Assembly (NCBI GenBank): GCA_934047225.1 | Contig: OW203991.1 | Location: 186,001-250,000 of the forward strand | Origin: Ypsolopha sequella | Taxonomy: Eukaryota > Arthropoda > Insecta > Lepidoptera > Ypsolophidae | Length of the DNA: 64,000 nucleotides | Direction: 5' to 3' | Part shown: piece after piece, positions 1 through 10,564 of the stretch | Position numbering within the stretch: the first letter of the stretch is position 1 | Layout of the letters: each line of letters begins with the position of its first letter | Translations under genes and position numbers: made by a program | The notes under the pieces: generated by a model | The model's database searches: none | Seen by the model: the letters and a program-made list of their open reading frames with translations, nothing else | What the model was told of the DNA's origin: nothing

Positions 1-529
1 ACAATAGGAACTTCTTTTTTGAGTTGTATGAATTATTAAGGATGGCTTTAATTAGAAAATAATGACAATCGCCATAAATCTTATTAAAAGGCAGTTTTTA
101 ACAGCAGTTGTTGCAGGTTGCCTTAGAGCACTGCAAACTGACCGGTTTACGGCAAGCTTGACAGCTTTATCGGGTATTTACCCACTATATATATATATAT
201 ATACAAGCAGGAGCCTGTTCACTTTCAAAATATTCTGAATCACGAGCAGGAGCCACTTCATCCTTAAAATTTTCGTCCTCGGAAGACACATCGCGATCCG
301 ACTGAATGAATCATTTTCATCTGCCGATGATTCGTCAGGCTCACGAAGACAAGGTTCGATAACTTCTTCGTTATTGGCATTATTCACTTGAACTCGTAAT
401 TTTTTGATGTAGATGGCCCAGAAGAAAAATTTGACCACTTACGATGCATTTCGTCTGCTGACAAACATAAATAAGTATTTTCAAAAAAGTCACATTAACA
501 CTGACGTACGTACCTCATACGTCGAGGGG
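1..529 (-). mobile_element. piggyBac-like element end with transposase N-terminal remnant
   Basis: A TTAA at 530-533 is followed, read on the minus strand, by CCCCTCGACG and a CpG-rich terminal stretch (499-529). TTAA followed by CCC is the usual boundary of piggyBac-superfamily elements. Inside it, the minus strand at 178-438 encodes a stretch with an acidic serine/aspartate run (EPDESSADENDSFS) that resembles the acidic N-terminal region of piggyBac transposases. The reading frame soon degrades into TA repeats at about 190 and no DDD catalytic core is visible, so this is a truncated copy or one that continues beyond the window edge. Family call is from motif memory, not from alignment. Confidence 0.42.
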
Positions 530-667
530 TTAAATTTACCTGCTTAGGAGCATGCTACGCGTACACTCTCCCCCGCCGCACACACGTTGTTGGCAACTAG
601 GAAGCTACCAAAAAGGATGCGCCGAAATTCCTACGTAAAATTAAGTATTGAACGAAAAACTATTACG

Positions 668-706
668 ATGACGTACCACATACGTACGTCAGTGGTTAAG
701 GGTTAA
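668..706. mobile_element. Second piggyBac-like terminal motif
   Basis: The sequence ending GGTTAAGGG then TTAA (703-706) carries, in inverse orientation, the same ACGTACGTCAGTG core seen at 499-520. The two cores form an inverted pair about 145 bp apart. It may be the opposite end of a small non-autonomous element or a nested end. Confidence 0.35.
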
Positions 707-1690
707 AACCAAACAACACGTAGTAAATTTTGGCCAAATGGCTGCCACACGCCGCGCGCCGTCGGCAGGTGTGCCGAGAATACACCAATTTTAATCATGT
801 AGTAGACTTGTTAGGGCTTGCTTGCAACCATCCGACGCTTTTAAGTATTAATATTTTTTTATAGGAAATATAACTTTAAAATTATGAAAAGATATTATTA
901 GTCTTTACATACTTGTTGAAACTATTGACTTTTGAATTCCATAGACCCAAATATACATAGACCACAATAATCAGAGACACACAAGAAACATGTATATACA
1001 TATACCTAAATGTTTCCTTATATTAAAAACATATTATAAGGCAACATTTGTCATTAAGTTGTGTATGTTTGTGATAATTGAATGACCCAAAAATACTTAT
1101 GCATACATTTTCAGTACCTAATCAATGCCGACGTCACCGTAAAGCCGCCGCGCGCCTCACAATATTTGAAGCTGTTGTAAACTGATTTAATGACAATTAC
1201 AAATGTTCATGACCCAATGGTCATGCTACAATCATAGTACTGACTGACATAATAATGGAACTTGTTATGTTATGTTCCTTATACATATCTACGGTTTTTA
1301 CATTGATAGTTTGTAAGCTGATGTATTTAGGAGATGTGACAGTCATTCGTTTTTCGTATTAAGCTTACGATTTTAACAAGTACATATCTAATATTATAAT
1401 AAGTCGTCGGGGTAAAAAAAAATATCCAGGTATCTGTAGTTCTGTACCCATGACAACTATGGAACCCTAAAAAAACGGATTGGCGCTAAAAACTAATTTT
1501 TGTAGAATGCTTGCTTACTTACTTACGTACTTATGGGATTCCTATATCCCGGGTGTAAGTATTATCAATATCATCAATATCAATCAATACGTATAATAAA
1601 ATAGTAGAACCCGCTGTGTCTGTTCATTGGAGAAAAGTAATAAAAATAAAAAGGAGGTGACTAAATAAGAATAATAGAACACAAATCAGT
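707..1690. other. No gene seen; AT-rich intergenic DNA
   Basis: AT-rich sequence with scattered short CG-rich words. I find no long open frame, tRNA or clear repeat structure here. Confidence 0.5.
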
Positions 1691-1694
1691 GATT

Positions 1695-1800
1695 TTTAGA
1701 ATTCTTTTCTGTCTGTCTGTCTGTTTGTTTGTTTGTTTGTTCGCGCACATCTCCGAAACTACTGAACGGATTTTGACGTAGTTTTCACAGGTGGACGGGG
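1695..1800 (+). repeat. Dispersed repeat fragment with CTGT/GTTT microsatellite
   Basis: A (CTGT)n then (GTTT)n run leads into 'actactgaacggatttt', a phrase that recurs at 3636-3655 and that I associate with a common lepidopteran interspersed repeat. It is non-coding. Confidence 0.5.
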
Positions 1801-2020
1801 CTCAATTTGGAGCAGAATATGGGCTTTATTTCATTAACATTGAACGACGGAAAAAACGTTATCATCATTTATCGATTCTAGGAATTTACTTTTTTACTGT
1901 TAGAAGTTACATAGCAAATAATAATCTTTAGCGTTAAAGACCTATAGACGTCACGAATGAGTGTTAAAAGAAAACAAGAAAGCTTTGTATATAACTTTAA
2001 ACTCTCGCGTTTTGTACACA

Positions 2021-2314
2021 TTATAATATATATAATCGGGTCTACCGCGATCAATTTTTACCTTTTTACGAAAAGGGGGACGCCCGACGTTTCGAGACAG
2101 TTGCATGTCTCGTGGTCTACGGGAAACTGGCAAGTATGGCGAGGCGCAGTGATGAGATGCAGGTGACGACCGAAGTATTTTCCTTGTACCCGCAAAAACA
2201 CTTTAGTCTTTAAAATTAATTGTTATCTTATTCACGCAATCATATCCCTAGCATATCCCTTTTCGTAAAAAGGTAAAAATTGATCGCGATAGACCCGATT
2301 ATATATATTATAAG
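2021..2314. mobile_element. MITE-like element with ~55-bp terminal inverted repeats
   Basis: Left arm (about 2021-2078, containing 'aatcgggtctaccgcgatca' and 'acctttttacgaaaaggg') is matched in inverse orientation by 2255-2314 with only about one mismatch. The ~175-bp interior has no transposase frame. This is the layout of a non-autonomous DNA transposon of about 294 bp. TA-rich ends leave the exact boundaries and target duplication unclear. Confidence 0.7.
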
Positions 2315-2479
2315 AAAGCTTTGGTTAGAAGTATGTAACGTATCAAATTTTAGTACACAAACAGTCCTTTACGTAGTCAATTTGCAAATTGACTTACCAT
2401 GGAAGGCTATGAGGCACTTCCAGCTTTCTTAGAAATTTGAAATTCTGTTCACAAATAGATCTTATAGCATGTGTACAGG

Positions 2480-2890
2480 AAAAAACCGGCCAAGTGCAAG
2501 TCAGACTCGCGTACCTAGGGTTCCGTATTGTGGATGATAAATTTATTTTATAATTTTTTTCTCAACCGCTTTATTTTTCCTGTAATCTTTACGTAAACGT
2601 AAGTATATTACCATGATTTTTTTCATATTTTTCAGTCCACCAGTTTCGGAGATTAGGAGGGGGAACATACATTTTTTATATGTAGTTTTTCAAGGGTTTC
2701 TCGAAATAGAAGCAATTACATATAGCCAATACCCATATACATATACAGCGCCATCTGGAGGAAAGCTAAGAAATAAGAAAAAAAAACATTGGCCAATTAT
2801 GATCTATAATCGTCATTTTTTATTCTTACCTCCAAGATCTGAATTATTATGGTTAGTTCTGGAATTGAAAAGTAGATGGCGCTGCAAGTA
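2480..2890. repeat. Dispersed lepidopteran repeat with 'ccaagtgc-agtc' core
   Basis: Begins with 'accggccaagtgcaagtc', followed by 'agggttccgta' and then phrases (Ca-rich 'ctgtaatctttacgtaa', 'ccaccagtttcggagat') that recur at 35140-35500 and 36010-36230. It is a multi-copy interspersed element with no coding content. Confidence 0.6.
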
Positions 2891-3456
2891 AATTACATCG
2901 CGCAAATATTCGATTCGAGCAAAAAAATTGTGCAATGGAACTCGACTCCTTTACAACGAAAAATTATTGAAGCTGAGATTCTTACTGGATGTGGCTCAGG
3001 TGAAACTGTTTTTATACCGCGTATACCACTCATCCCCCATAACTTCCCGTTCGAATACAAGCGCAGTTTCCAGTAGTCGTTTGCTTTGCGATGACTATAA
3101 ACAAGTCCCAGGGTCAGACCCGCTGCTGGTGTCGACTTAAGGTCTGATTGTTTTTCTCACGGCCAACTGTATGTAGCTTACTCGCGGGTCAGTAATGCAA
3201 ACAATCTTTTCATGCTAGCCCAAGATGGAAAAACGGTAAACGTTATGTTAAAAGAAATTCTTTAATGTGGCTTAATTATATATTAAAATTGAAACTAGAG
3301 GCTTATCCGCCCAAAAGTTATGCAGTAACCTATTTTCATAGAAAAGATTGAAATAAAAGGGAAGGTTATCATTTGTGAACATAAGAAAACTACTACGACT
3401 GTCCCTACTGTCAAATTACAATATTCAAAATTCTAAGTGGTGCAAGATAACACTAA

Positions 3457-4018
3457 ATTCCACGCGGATGAAGTCGCGGGCAACAGTTATAATAAATAAA
3501 TATGTTTTTTACCACTATAATAACTGAAAATTGTAAGGTAAGTATTTAAAATATTATTAAAAACCGTAATAGAACCGTGTCTATCTGTCTGTACATAATT
3601 TTTGGTATTTTGTCGGTATTTCATGCATCACGCAAAAACTACTGAACGAGTTTTGTTATGGTTACCACTGTTCGATCCTCAGCAGTGAGTCATTAATTAC
3701 AATTAAAGAACGAAGGAAAATCACTGTTCAATCAAATTTACCTACATAATAAAGCCAATTCTGAAGGCTTTAATTTTAGTTTTAGTGCTGTCAAAGCTTA
3801 AAATTTTCCAAAGAAATTTGGCTTCGAATCTTAACACTTAAGGACAATTTTTTATTGAAGAAAATTTAGTTTTGACAACACTAAAACTAAAATTAAAGCC
3901 TTCAGAATCAGCTTTATTATCTAACTAAAAACTGGATACTTTCTACTGCAGGAATCCCACTGTGGCCGTATCTTCTTCCACGCGGACGAAGTCGCGAGCA
4001 TCAGCTAGTCTCTTAATA
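3457..4018. repeat. Dispersed repeat pair ending in 'gaagtcgcg' motif
   Basis: 'ccacgcggatgaagtcgcgg' at about 3460 and the near-identical 'ccacgcggacgaagtcgcga' at about 3978 end two copies of one repeat family. The second copy begins with the CTGT-rich and 'ctactgaacg' phrases at about 3585-3655 and contains a MITE at 3746-3920. A single end recurs in reverse at 60861-60900. Confidence 0.55.
3746..3920. mobile_element. 175-bp MITE with 42-bp inverted repeats
   Basis: 3746-3787 and 3879-3920 are inverted copies ('ataataaagcc...' against '...gctttattat') with about one mismatch. The interior of ~90 bp is non-coding. It is nested within the dispersed repeat 3585-4018. Confidence 0.7.
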
Positions 4019-4429
4019 AAACTTCATAATTTACTGATCCTACTAAACAAATTCTCAAATAAATATAGGTAGGTAGGTACTTGCGGAAAAGGAAAAAGAT
4101 ATCACGTTTCCTTACTATGTTCAAAAACTTACTGTGGATATTGTACGGTACTTGTACAAAAAAAAAAAAAAAAAAAAAAAAAAACGGGGAATGGCAAGTT
4201 ATATATTATTATTTGCGAAAACGTCACCAATTTTTGATTTAATCAATTTTGTGAATCGATTGAGGTACTTACCTACCTTACTATTAAAATGTAAGAAAAA
4301 AATGTAAATTTTTCATCGACAATATTTCCGCATAAATACGATATAAGGTTTATAGAAACTTAATACATTTACTATTTCCTAAATTAAAAGTAGGTAACTA
4401 TGTAAATTACGATAAATAATACCACAGGT

Positions 4430-5215
4430 TTTTAGGGTTCCGTAGTTCCTACAAGATACAGAAGGAACTTTTATGGTGAGACTCTGTTGTCCGTCCGTTC
4501 ATCTGTCCGTATGTCACAGCCTCGTATCTTTAGCAACGTTAAAGATAAAGACTTGAAACTTGGCATAAAAATAGCATTAATTTGCCCACATAAAACGATG
4601 TAAAAAAATTTAAAGATTTGAAATTGTTCAAAATATTTCCAAAACAAAAGAGAAAAATAAAAAAATATTATCCTAAAAATACAACATGGGTATCAAATTG
4701 TAGATATTAAAAAGTTGATTGTAAAAATATATAGGTACTTTTACGATATTTACTGGCACTGGTTTCGAGAAATCTTTAAAAAACTACAAAAAGTGAACTG
4801 GTGGACCAAAAAATATGAAAGAAATGTCGATTATGTCGACTGGTCAATTACAGGAAATCTATAGCGATTTACAAAAGTTAACTCAGATGAAAAATAAAAA
4901 AAAAATTACAATTTTAATAAAAAAAATTATACAATTACAACATGGATGGGTATCAAATTGTAGGTATTAAAGAGCTGATTGTAAAAACATAGTTTGGCTA
5001 TATTTACACAAAAATGTATGTTTCCTCCCCTTATCTCCAAATTGGTGTACTAAAAAACATGAAAGAAATCATGGTAATATGTGTTTAGGTAAAGATTACA
5101 GGAAAAATATAGCGGTAGAAAAATTTACGAAAAAAAAATGTCTAAATTAAATTTTTCATCCACGATATGGGACGAATCTGACTCTCACTTGACCGGTTTT
5201 TTAATATGGCCGGAG
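4430..5215 (+). repeat. Long copy of the 'gggttccgta' dispersed repeat
   Basis: Starts 'tttagggttccgta', passes through 'gagactctgttgtccgtccg' and ends with 'ctcacttgaccggtttttt'. Phrases such as 'atgggtatcaaattgtag' occur twice inside (about 4687 and 4945), showing an internal duplication. Related copies lie at 35140-36830 and 37690-38000. A 33-nt poly(A) run lies just upstream (about 4157-4184). Confidence 0.55.
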
Positions 5216-6264
5216 TAACTAAGTGGTAGGTAGGTATTCAGCGCATGTTTGTTCTCTTGAGCTCTGTCTGTCACACATACAAAGGTAATCCATTGTTTGT
5301 TATACATGTATACATGTGTGTTAGATAAAACCTACCTACCTATGTAGTCGAAGACAAACAGAGCCTCGCGGTATTCTCTCCGTATACTTACTGACACAGG
5401 TGACAGCCGGGTGTGGTGTGTGTCACTCCGCCGGATGACAATTTGACAATCCTCGGATCGAAGCACTGGCCACGTCGCACTATCGATATCGATCGCTTCA
5501 CTCGCGACTCGCTCACTAGCGCACAGCACACACTATACTGTCACGCACACACCCGGGTTGTGGGCGTGAAGGTAAATAAAACTATGCTTTAGTATTTTTG
5601 TAAAAAGATAGTTATATTTTTGGCATTGGACTATGACACAATATAATACTATGATATGCTAAGTAAGCGTTTTATAAAGACTTTTACATGCCGAATATTT
5701 GTTAATCAGACTATTCATCAGAGGACTCATTATATAATTTCAACAAACATAACCGTTTACAAAATGAGAGTAGAGATACGATGCTAGTTCACCACTCGGG
5801 GCCTCCTAGAGCTCATTACCTAGAGCTCATCACCTATTCGATAACATTACTATTTCTAGTTTTATTATTCGTAATATTTTTCTCACTTTCATTTTTTAAC
5901 TCTATAGGTACATAGTATAATACAATTTTTGAACATATAATTATCGATATGACATTTTATACAGAAGTAGGTACGCAACGAATGGGCGAAAATACAATAA
6001 TTTAATAACGAAGCGTCTTGGTTACTGCGGTTGCAAATAAATATCTTTCGTTGGTGGGTTGGACACTCTCGCAGCTTCGTCCTCGGCGACCAACACTATC
6101 GTCCGGACGACAACACATAAAACAAATATCAACGTGCATACATTATGTAGGTACTATTTGGTATCCTCTCGCGTGCGCCTGCGACGCCGCTCACCTATCA
6201 TCACTATACACAACATCACAGTGGCGGGTGCCGGCTCATCTCCGGGGCTCCCCACGGCACTCAC
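5216..6264. other. No assignable gene; moderate-GC block then AT-rich DNA
   Basis: 5340-5560 is richer in CG dinucleotides than its surroundings, which could reflect regulatory or untranslated sequence. No frame in it resembles a known protein. Later exons of the minus-strand gene starting at 6782 would lie in this direction, but I could not recognise any in the window. Confidence 0.35.
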
Positions 6265-6782
6265 AGGAACACGGGCAACTGCTGGAGGGTGCGCTTGTCG
6301 AAAAGGTGGTGCGGCTGCTGCAGCGCGCGGATATCACAGTCGAGCTGCGGCAAGTAGGGGTGCGCCTTGAGGCGGCGCTCCTCCCCCGGCCTCCGCACGG
6401 CCCTGGCCGCCTGGGGCTGCGGCGGTGGCACGGCCGGTGCCGGGGCCGCCCTGCAGCACCGCCGCGTCTGCCGACTACGAGCGGGCGCCGCCGCCGACGC
6501 CGCCACCGCCGCCGCCGCCGCCGCGTCCGTCCGAGGCAGGTTGTTCACGAACGGCACGCGGCGCAGACTCTCGAGCCTGCGGAAGTGCGACGGGTGGATC
6601 ATGAGCAGTGGCTCGATCTTGACGCCCTGCGGCGGCTTGGCACAGTCGGGAAGCTCGTATTCGATACTGCAGTCTACGTGTAAAGGCACCGAGTAATCCT
6701 TGGGGGCGATAGAGGCAGGCCGCGCGTCCCGCCGGTAGCGGTCGGCGGCGTAGTCGGCCTCACCGCGGGCGTAGCCCGTCAT
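6265..6782 (-). CDS. First coding exon of an insect regulatory-type protein (possibly Corto/ccf-like)
   Basis: Seen: an ATG at 6780-6782, with an in-frame TAG 15 nt upstream (6795-6797), opens 172 codons plus 2 nt. The exon ends at a perfect GTGAGT donor (plus positions 6259-6264), so the intron is phase 2; without splicing the frame would stop at once. Residues 20-83 look conserved and well ordered (SVPLHVDCSIEYELP, then LLMIHPSHFRRLESLRR and VPFVNNLP). Residues 87-99 are mostly alanine, 100-135 are Pro/Ala/Arg-rich and likely disordered, and 140-172 form a second ordered-looking block (HPYLPQLDCDIRALQQPHHL). The exon is far more GC-rich than its neighbours. Inferred: from memory the 'VDCSIEYELP' block recalls insect proteins named centrosomal and chromosomal factor (Corto), a Polycomb-group-associated chromatin factor. 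I could not verify this, so no symbol is given. Remaining exons lie outside or are unrecognised. Confidence 0.75.
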
Positions 6783-7000
6783 GTCGCAGGCAGGCTACGG
6801 CATGTGGACGCGGTCAGCTGATCGCGAGAGACGCGACGTGCGCGCCCCGCCCGAGCTCGAGAGCGACTGCTGCTGGCCCCGCGCCCCGCGCGCCTCGACG
6901 TGCGCGCGCCGCCCGCCGGCCCCGCCCCCCGCTACACCACTCAACTACATCATCTAAAATACAATATTGAATGTTCAAGGACTCTTTCGTTTATAGTGCT
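6783..7000 (-). promoter_or_regulatory. GC-rich 5' flank / probable 5' UTR and promoter of the minus-strand gene
   Basis: 6783-6940 is an almost continuous run of G+C with many CpG and CCGCCC/CCCCGCCC boxes, immediately upstream of the exon at 6265-6782. No TATA box is evident. Island-like GC upstream of a coding first exon suggests a broad promoter or 5' UTR. This is inference from composition and position only. Confidence 0.4.
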
Positions 7001-8400
7001 GACTTCCCATGACGTACTTCTATAAATATGAATGCCCCGTGCCAAGTCAAACTGACTACAAGGCCTGTGGGGGACCCAAAGCCAACAGGAACAGGGATAA
7101 TCGACAATCGATAATGCGGGGGAGCGGAGAACGTCACTATTTGTTGTTGCGCGCACTATTCACGCGCAGGCCAGGCAGTAGAACGAGTAAAGGAGAAGAG
7201 GGGGGAGGGGAAGGGTGATAAGACTGAATGTCTAACAGCTGATTGAACGTAATAATAAATAATACGGCAGACCACAGAACATATAAATAAGGAGTACCTA
7301 TAGACGGTTTGAACTAAGTATAGGATTTATGAGTACCTATCCATTACCTAACTGACCGACGCGACGAGACCTTCGACATTTTTGAAACTTTAATAAACAA
7401 TTACTTACCTACTTATAATTTATAAAAACAAGCTTTTCGTTTGCCATTCTAAATTACAAGATACTTACACTGGTCAGTGGTCACTTCTTGGTAGCGTTCC
7501 TAAACGCCTGCGAAGGTAAATGTACAATTAAACTGTCAAAGTGAAGTTTACATTTCTGACGAGGTTTATAAACTGTTCGTTTTCATTTAACTCGGCAGGT
7601 TGTGGAACAGTTGACAGTTACTTGACTTGCCGTGTAAATTCGTCACGTAAAGTATTTATTTTCGGTACAAATGTGTCCCATTTCAAAACAATTATTCATA
7701 ATGTGAAAATTTGTCCTCTTTTTGAGTGTAAATTCGTCCCATTTGTCTTGACAATGGATTTTTACCTGAGCTTCTATTTATTTTATGTAAGTTTACATGT
7801 TATAATGTAAGTGTCACAAAAGTTGTATACAGATATACAATGTGAAATTTAATCAACCGCCCGAATTCATACTGGAGACTCGGTTTGAAGGTGAAATTTA
7901 ATCAACCACTCGGTTAGTGTTCAGCAACAAAGTTCAATGGTCTTTTTTTCGAAATTATAAAAGAAACATTTGTTCCCTCACGAACTGGACTAGTTCCTAG
8001 TATAGGTATGCAGTAAGGTTTTTTTTTTCAAAATTTTATGTGAAAACACTAACACAAACTAATAAATACAATATTTGTAACTGTTTGCATATGCGATTAG
8101 TTACATTTATAAATATATTATATTTTACTTTTATCAGCTTTTGATTATTTATTAGTATTATTATTATTATTAAAACAATATAAAAAAAATATAACTCTAT
8201 ATATTGATGACCGAGGGCCGAAATATATCGAGTTAGGTATAATTTTTTTAAATTCTTTTAATAATTATAATACCAATATTTTTAACGTAATTCTGCGCAT
8301 AATCTCCAACTGAACTAATATTTGGCGGTAAAATAGACTTATCTGGTTTATTTTTTCTTCTTGTGCAATAAACAGGGATACAAACGGTTCATGTTCCGTT
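7001..8400. other. Intergenic DNA, no gene; contains one short repeat fragment
   Basis: The frame at 7541-7810 is made of repeated 'gtaaattcgtc'-like phrases and does not look like a protein. 7838-7915 has two copies of 'gtgaaatttaatcaacc', a phrase that also occurs in the LINE 3' family at about 37031 (as 'gtgaaatccaatcaaccgcc'). Confidence 0.4.
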
Positions 8401-10378
8401 CAATGTTGACGGGCAACGACGTCGCAGCAGGTACCGTCAAACATTACAATGTTGACAGGCAACGACGTCGCAGCAGGTACCGTCAAACATTACAATGTTG
8501 ACGGGCAACGACGTCGCAGCAGGTACCGTCAAACATTACAATGTTGACAGGCAACGACGTCGCAGCAGGTACCGTCAAACATTACAATGTTGACGGGCAA
8601 CGACGTCGCAGCAGGTACCGTCAAACATTACAATGTTGACGGGCAACGACGTCGCAGCAGGTACCGTCAAACATTACAATGTTGACAGGCAACGACGTCG
8701 CAGCAGGTACCGTCAAACATTACAATGTTGACGGGCAACGACGTCGCAGCAGGTACCGTCAAACATTACAATGTTGACGGGCAACGACGTCGCAGCAGGT
8801 ACCGTCAAACATTACAATGTTGACGGGCAACGACGTCGCAGCAGGTACCGTCAAACATTACAATGTTGACGGGCAACGACGTCGCAGCAGGTACCGTCAA
8901 ACATTACAATGTTGACGGGCAACGACGTCGCAGCAGGTACCGTCAAACATTACAATGTTGACGGGCAACGACGTCGCAGCAGGTACCGTCAAACATTACA
9001 ATGTTGACGGGCAACGACGTCGCAGCAGGTACCGTCAAACATTACAATGTTGACGGGCAACGACGTCGCAGCAGGTACCGTCAAACATTACAATGTTGAC
9101 GGGCAACGACGTCGCAGCAGGTACCGTCAAACATTACAATGTTGACAGGCAACGACGTCGCAGCAGGTACCGTCAAACATTACAATGTTGACGGGCAACG
9201 ACGTCGCAGCAGGTACCGTCAAACATTACAATGTTGACGGGCAACGACGTCGCAGCAGGTACCGTCAAACATTACAATGTTGACGGGCAACGACGTCGCA
9301 GCAGGTACCGTCAAACATTACAATGTTGACGGGCAACGACGTCGCAGCAGGTACCGTCAAACATTACAATGTTGACGCGCAACGACGTCGCAGCAGGTAC
9401 CGTCAAACATTACAATGTTGACGGGCAACGACGTCGCAGCAGGTACCGTCAAACATTACAATGTTGACGGGCAACGACGTCGCAGCAGGTACCGTCAAAC
9501 ATTACAATGTTGACGGGCAACGACGTCGCAGCAGGTACCGTCAAACGTTACAATGTTGACGGGCAACGACGTCGCAGCAGGTACCGTCAAACTTTACAAT
9601 GTTGACGGGCAACGACGTCGCAGCAGGTACCGTCAAACATTACAATGTTGACGGGCAACGACGTCGCAGCAGGTACCGTCAAACATTACAATGTTGACAG
9701 GCAACGACGTCGCAGCAGGTACCGTCAAACATTACAATGTTGACAGGCAACGACGTCGCAGCAGGTACCGTCAAACATTACAATGTTGACAGGCAACGAC
9801 GTCGCAGCAGGTACCGTCAAACATTACAATGTTGACGGGCAACGACGTCGCAGCAGGTACCGTCAAACATTACAATGTTGACAGGCAACGACGTCGCAGC
9901 AGGTACCGTCAAACATTACAATGTTGACAGGCAACGACGTCGCAGCAGGTACCGTCAAACATTACAATGTTGACAGGCAACGACGTCGCAGCAGGTACCG
10001 TCAAACATTACAATGTTGACGGGCAACGACGTCGCAGCAGGTACCGTCAAACATTACAATGTTGACGGGCAACGACGTCGCAGCAGGTACCGTCAAACAT
10101 TACAATGTTGACGGGCAACGACGTCGCAGCAGGTACCGTCAAACATTACAATGTTGACGGGCAACGACGTCGCAGCAGGTACCGTCAAACGTTACAATGT
10201 TGACGGGCAACGACGTCGCAGCAGGTACCGTCAAACATTACAATGTTGACGGGCAACGACGTCGCAGCAGGTACCGTCAAACATTACAATGTTGACGGGC
10301 AACGACGTCGCAGCAGGTACCGTCAAACATTACAATGTTGACGGGCAACGACGTCGCAGCAGGTACCGTCAAACGTTA
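8401..10378. repeat. 46-bp minisatellite, 43 copies
   Basis: Head-to-tail units beginning 'caatgttgacgggcaacgac' and ending 'cgtcaaacatta', spaced exactly 46 bp over 1978 bp. Copies are nearly identical. The main variant is G or A in 'gacGggc/gacAggc', with rare changes such as 'aaacgtt' near 9546 and 10194. Each unit carries GACGTC and GGTACC palindromes. 46 is not a multiple of 3, so it is not a coding repeat. Confidence 0.97.
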
Positions 10379-10564
10379 CAACTTTGCGTTCGGATGACAA
10401 CTTTGCGCGTGATCAAAAAATAACTAAAACTGTCTCTAGTAATTTTCTATGTATTATTTATTTATTTAATAAATGGAAGCGCCGCTCTCAGCAGTGACAG
10501 TCGCTGTGACCGAAAACGGCCGAGAAGAATTGATTGAAATGGAAGTGAATACTAGACCATTTTT
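10379..10564. other. Unique spacer between two minisatellites
   Basis: Single-copy sequence between the 46-bp and 29-bp arrays. A short open stretch (about 10473-10571) begins at ATGGAAGC and ends with TAG inside the first 29-bp unit; it is too short to call a gene. Confidence 0.4.

Noticed and set aside
6018..6696. Long plus-strand frames (221, 103 and 109 residues)
   Set aside because: They are antisense shadows of the minus-strand exon 6265-6782 in GC-rich DNA; Arg/Pro-rich composition and no domain.
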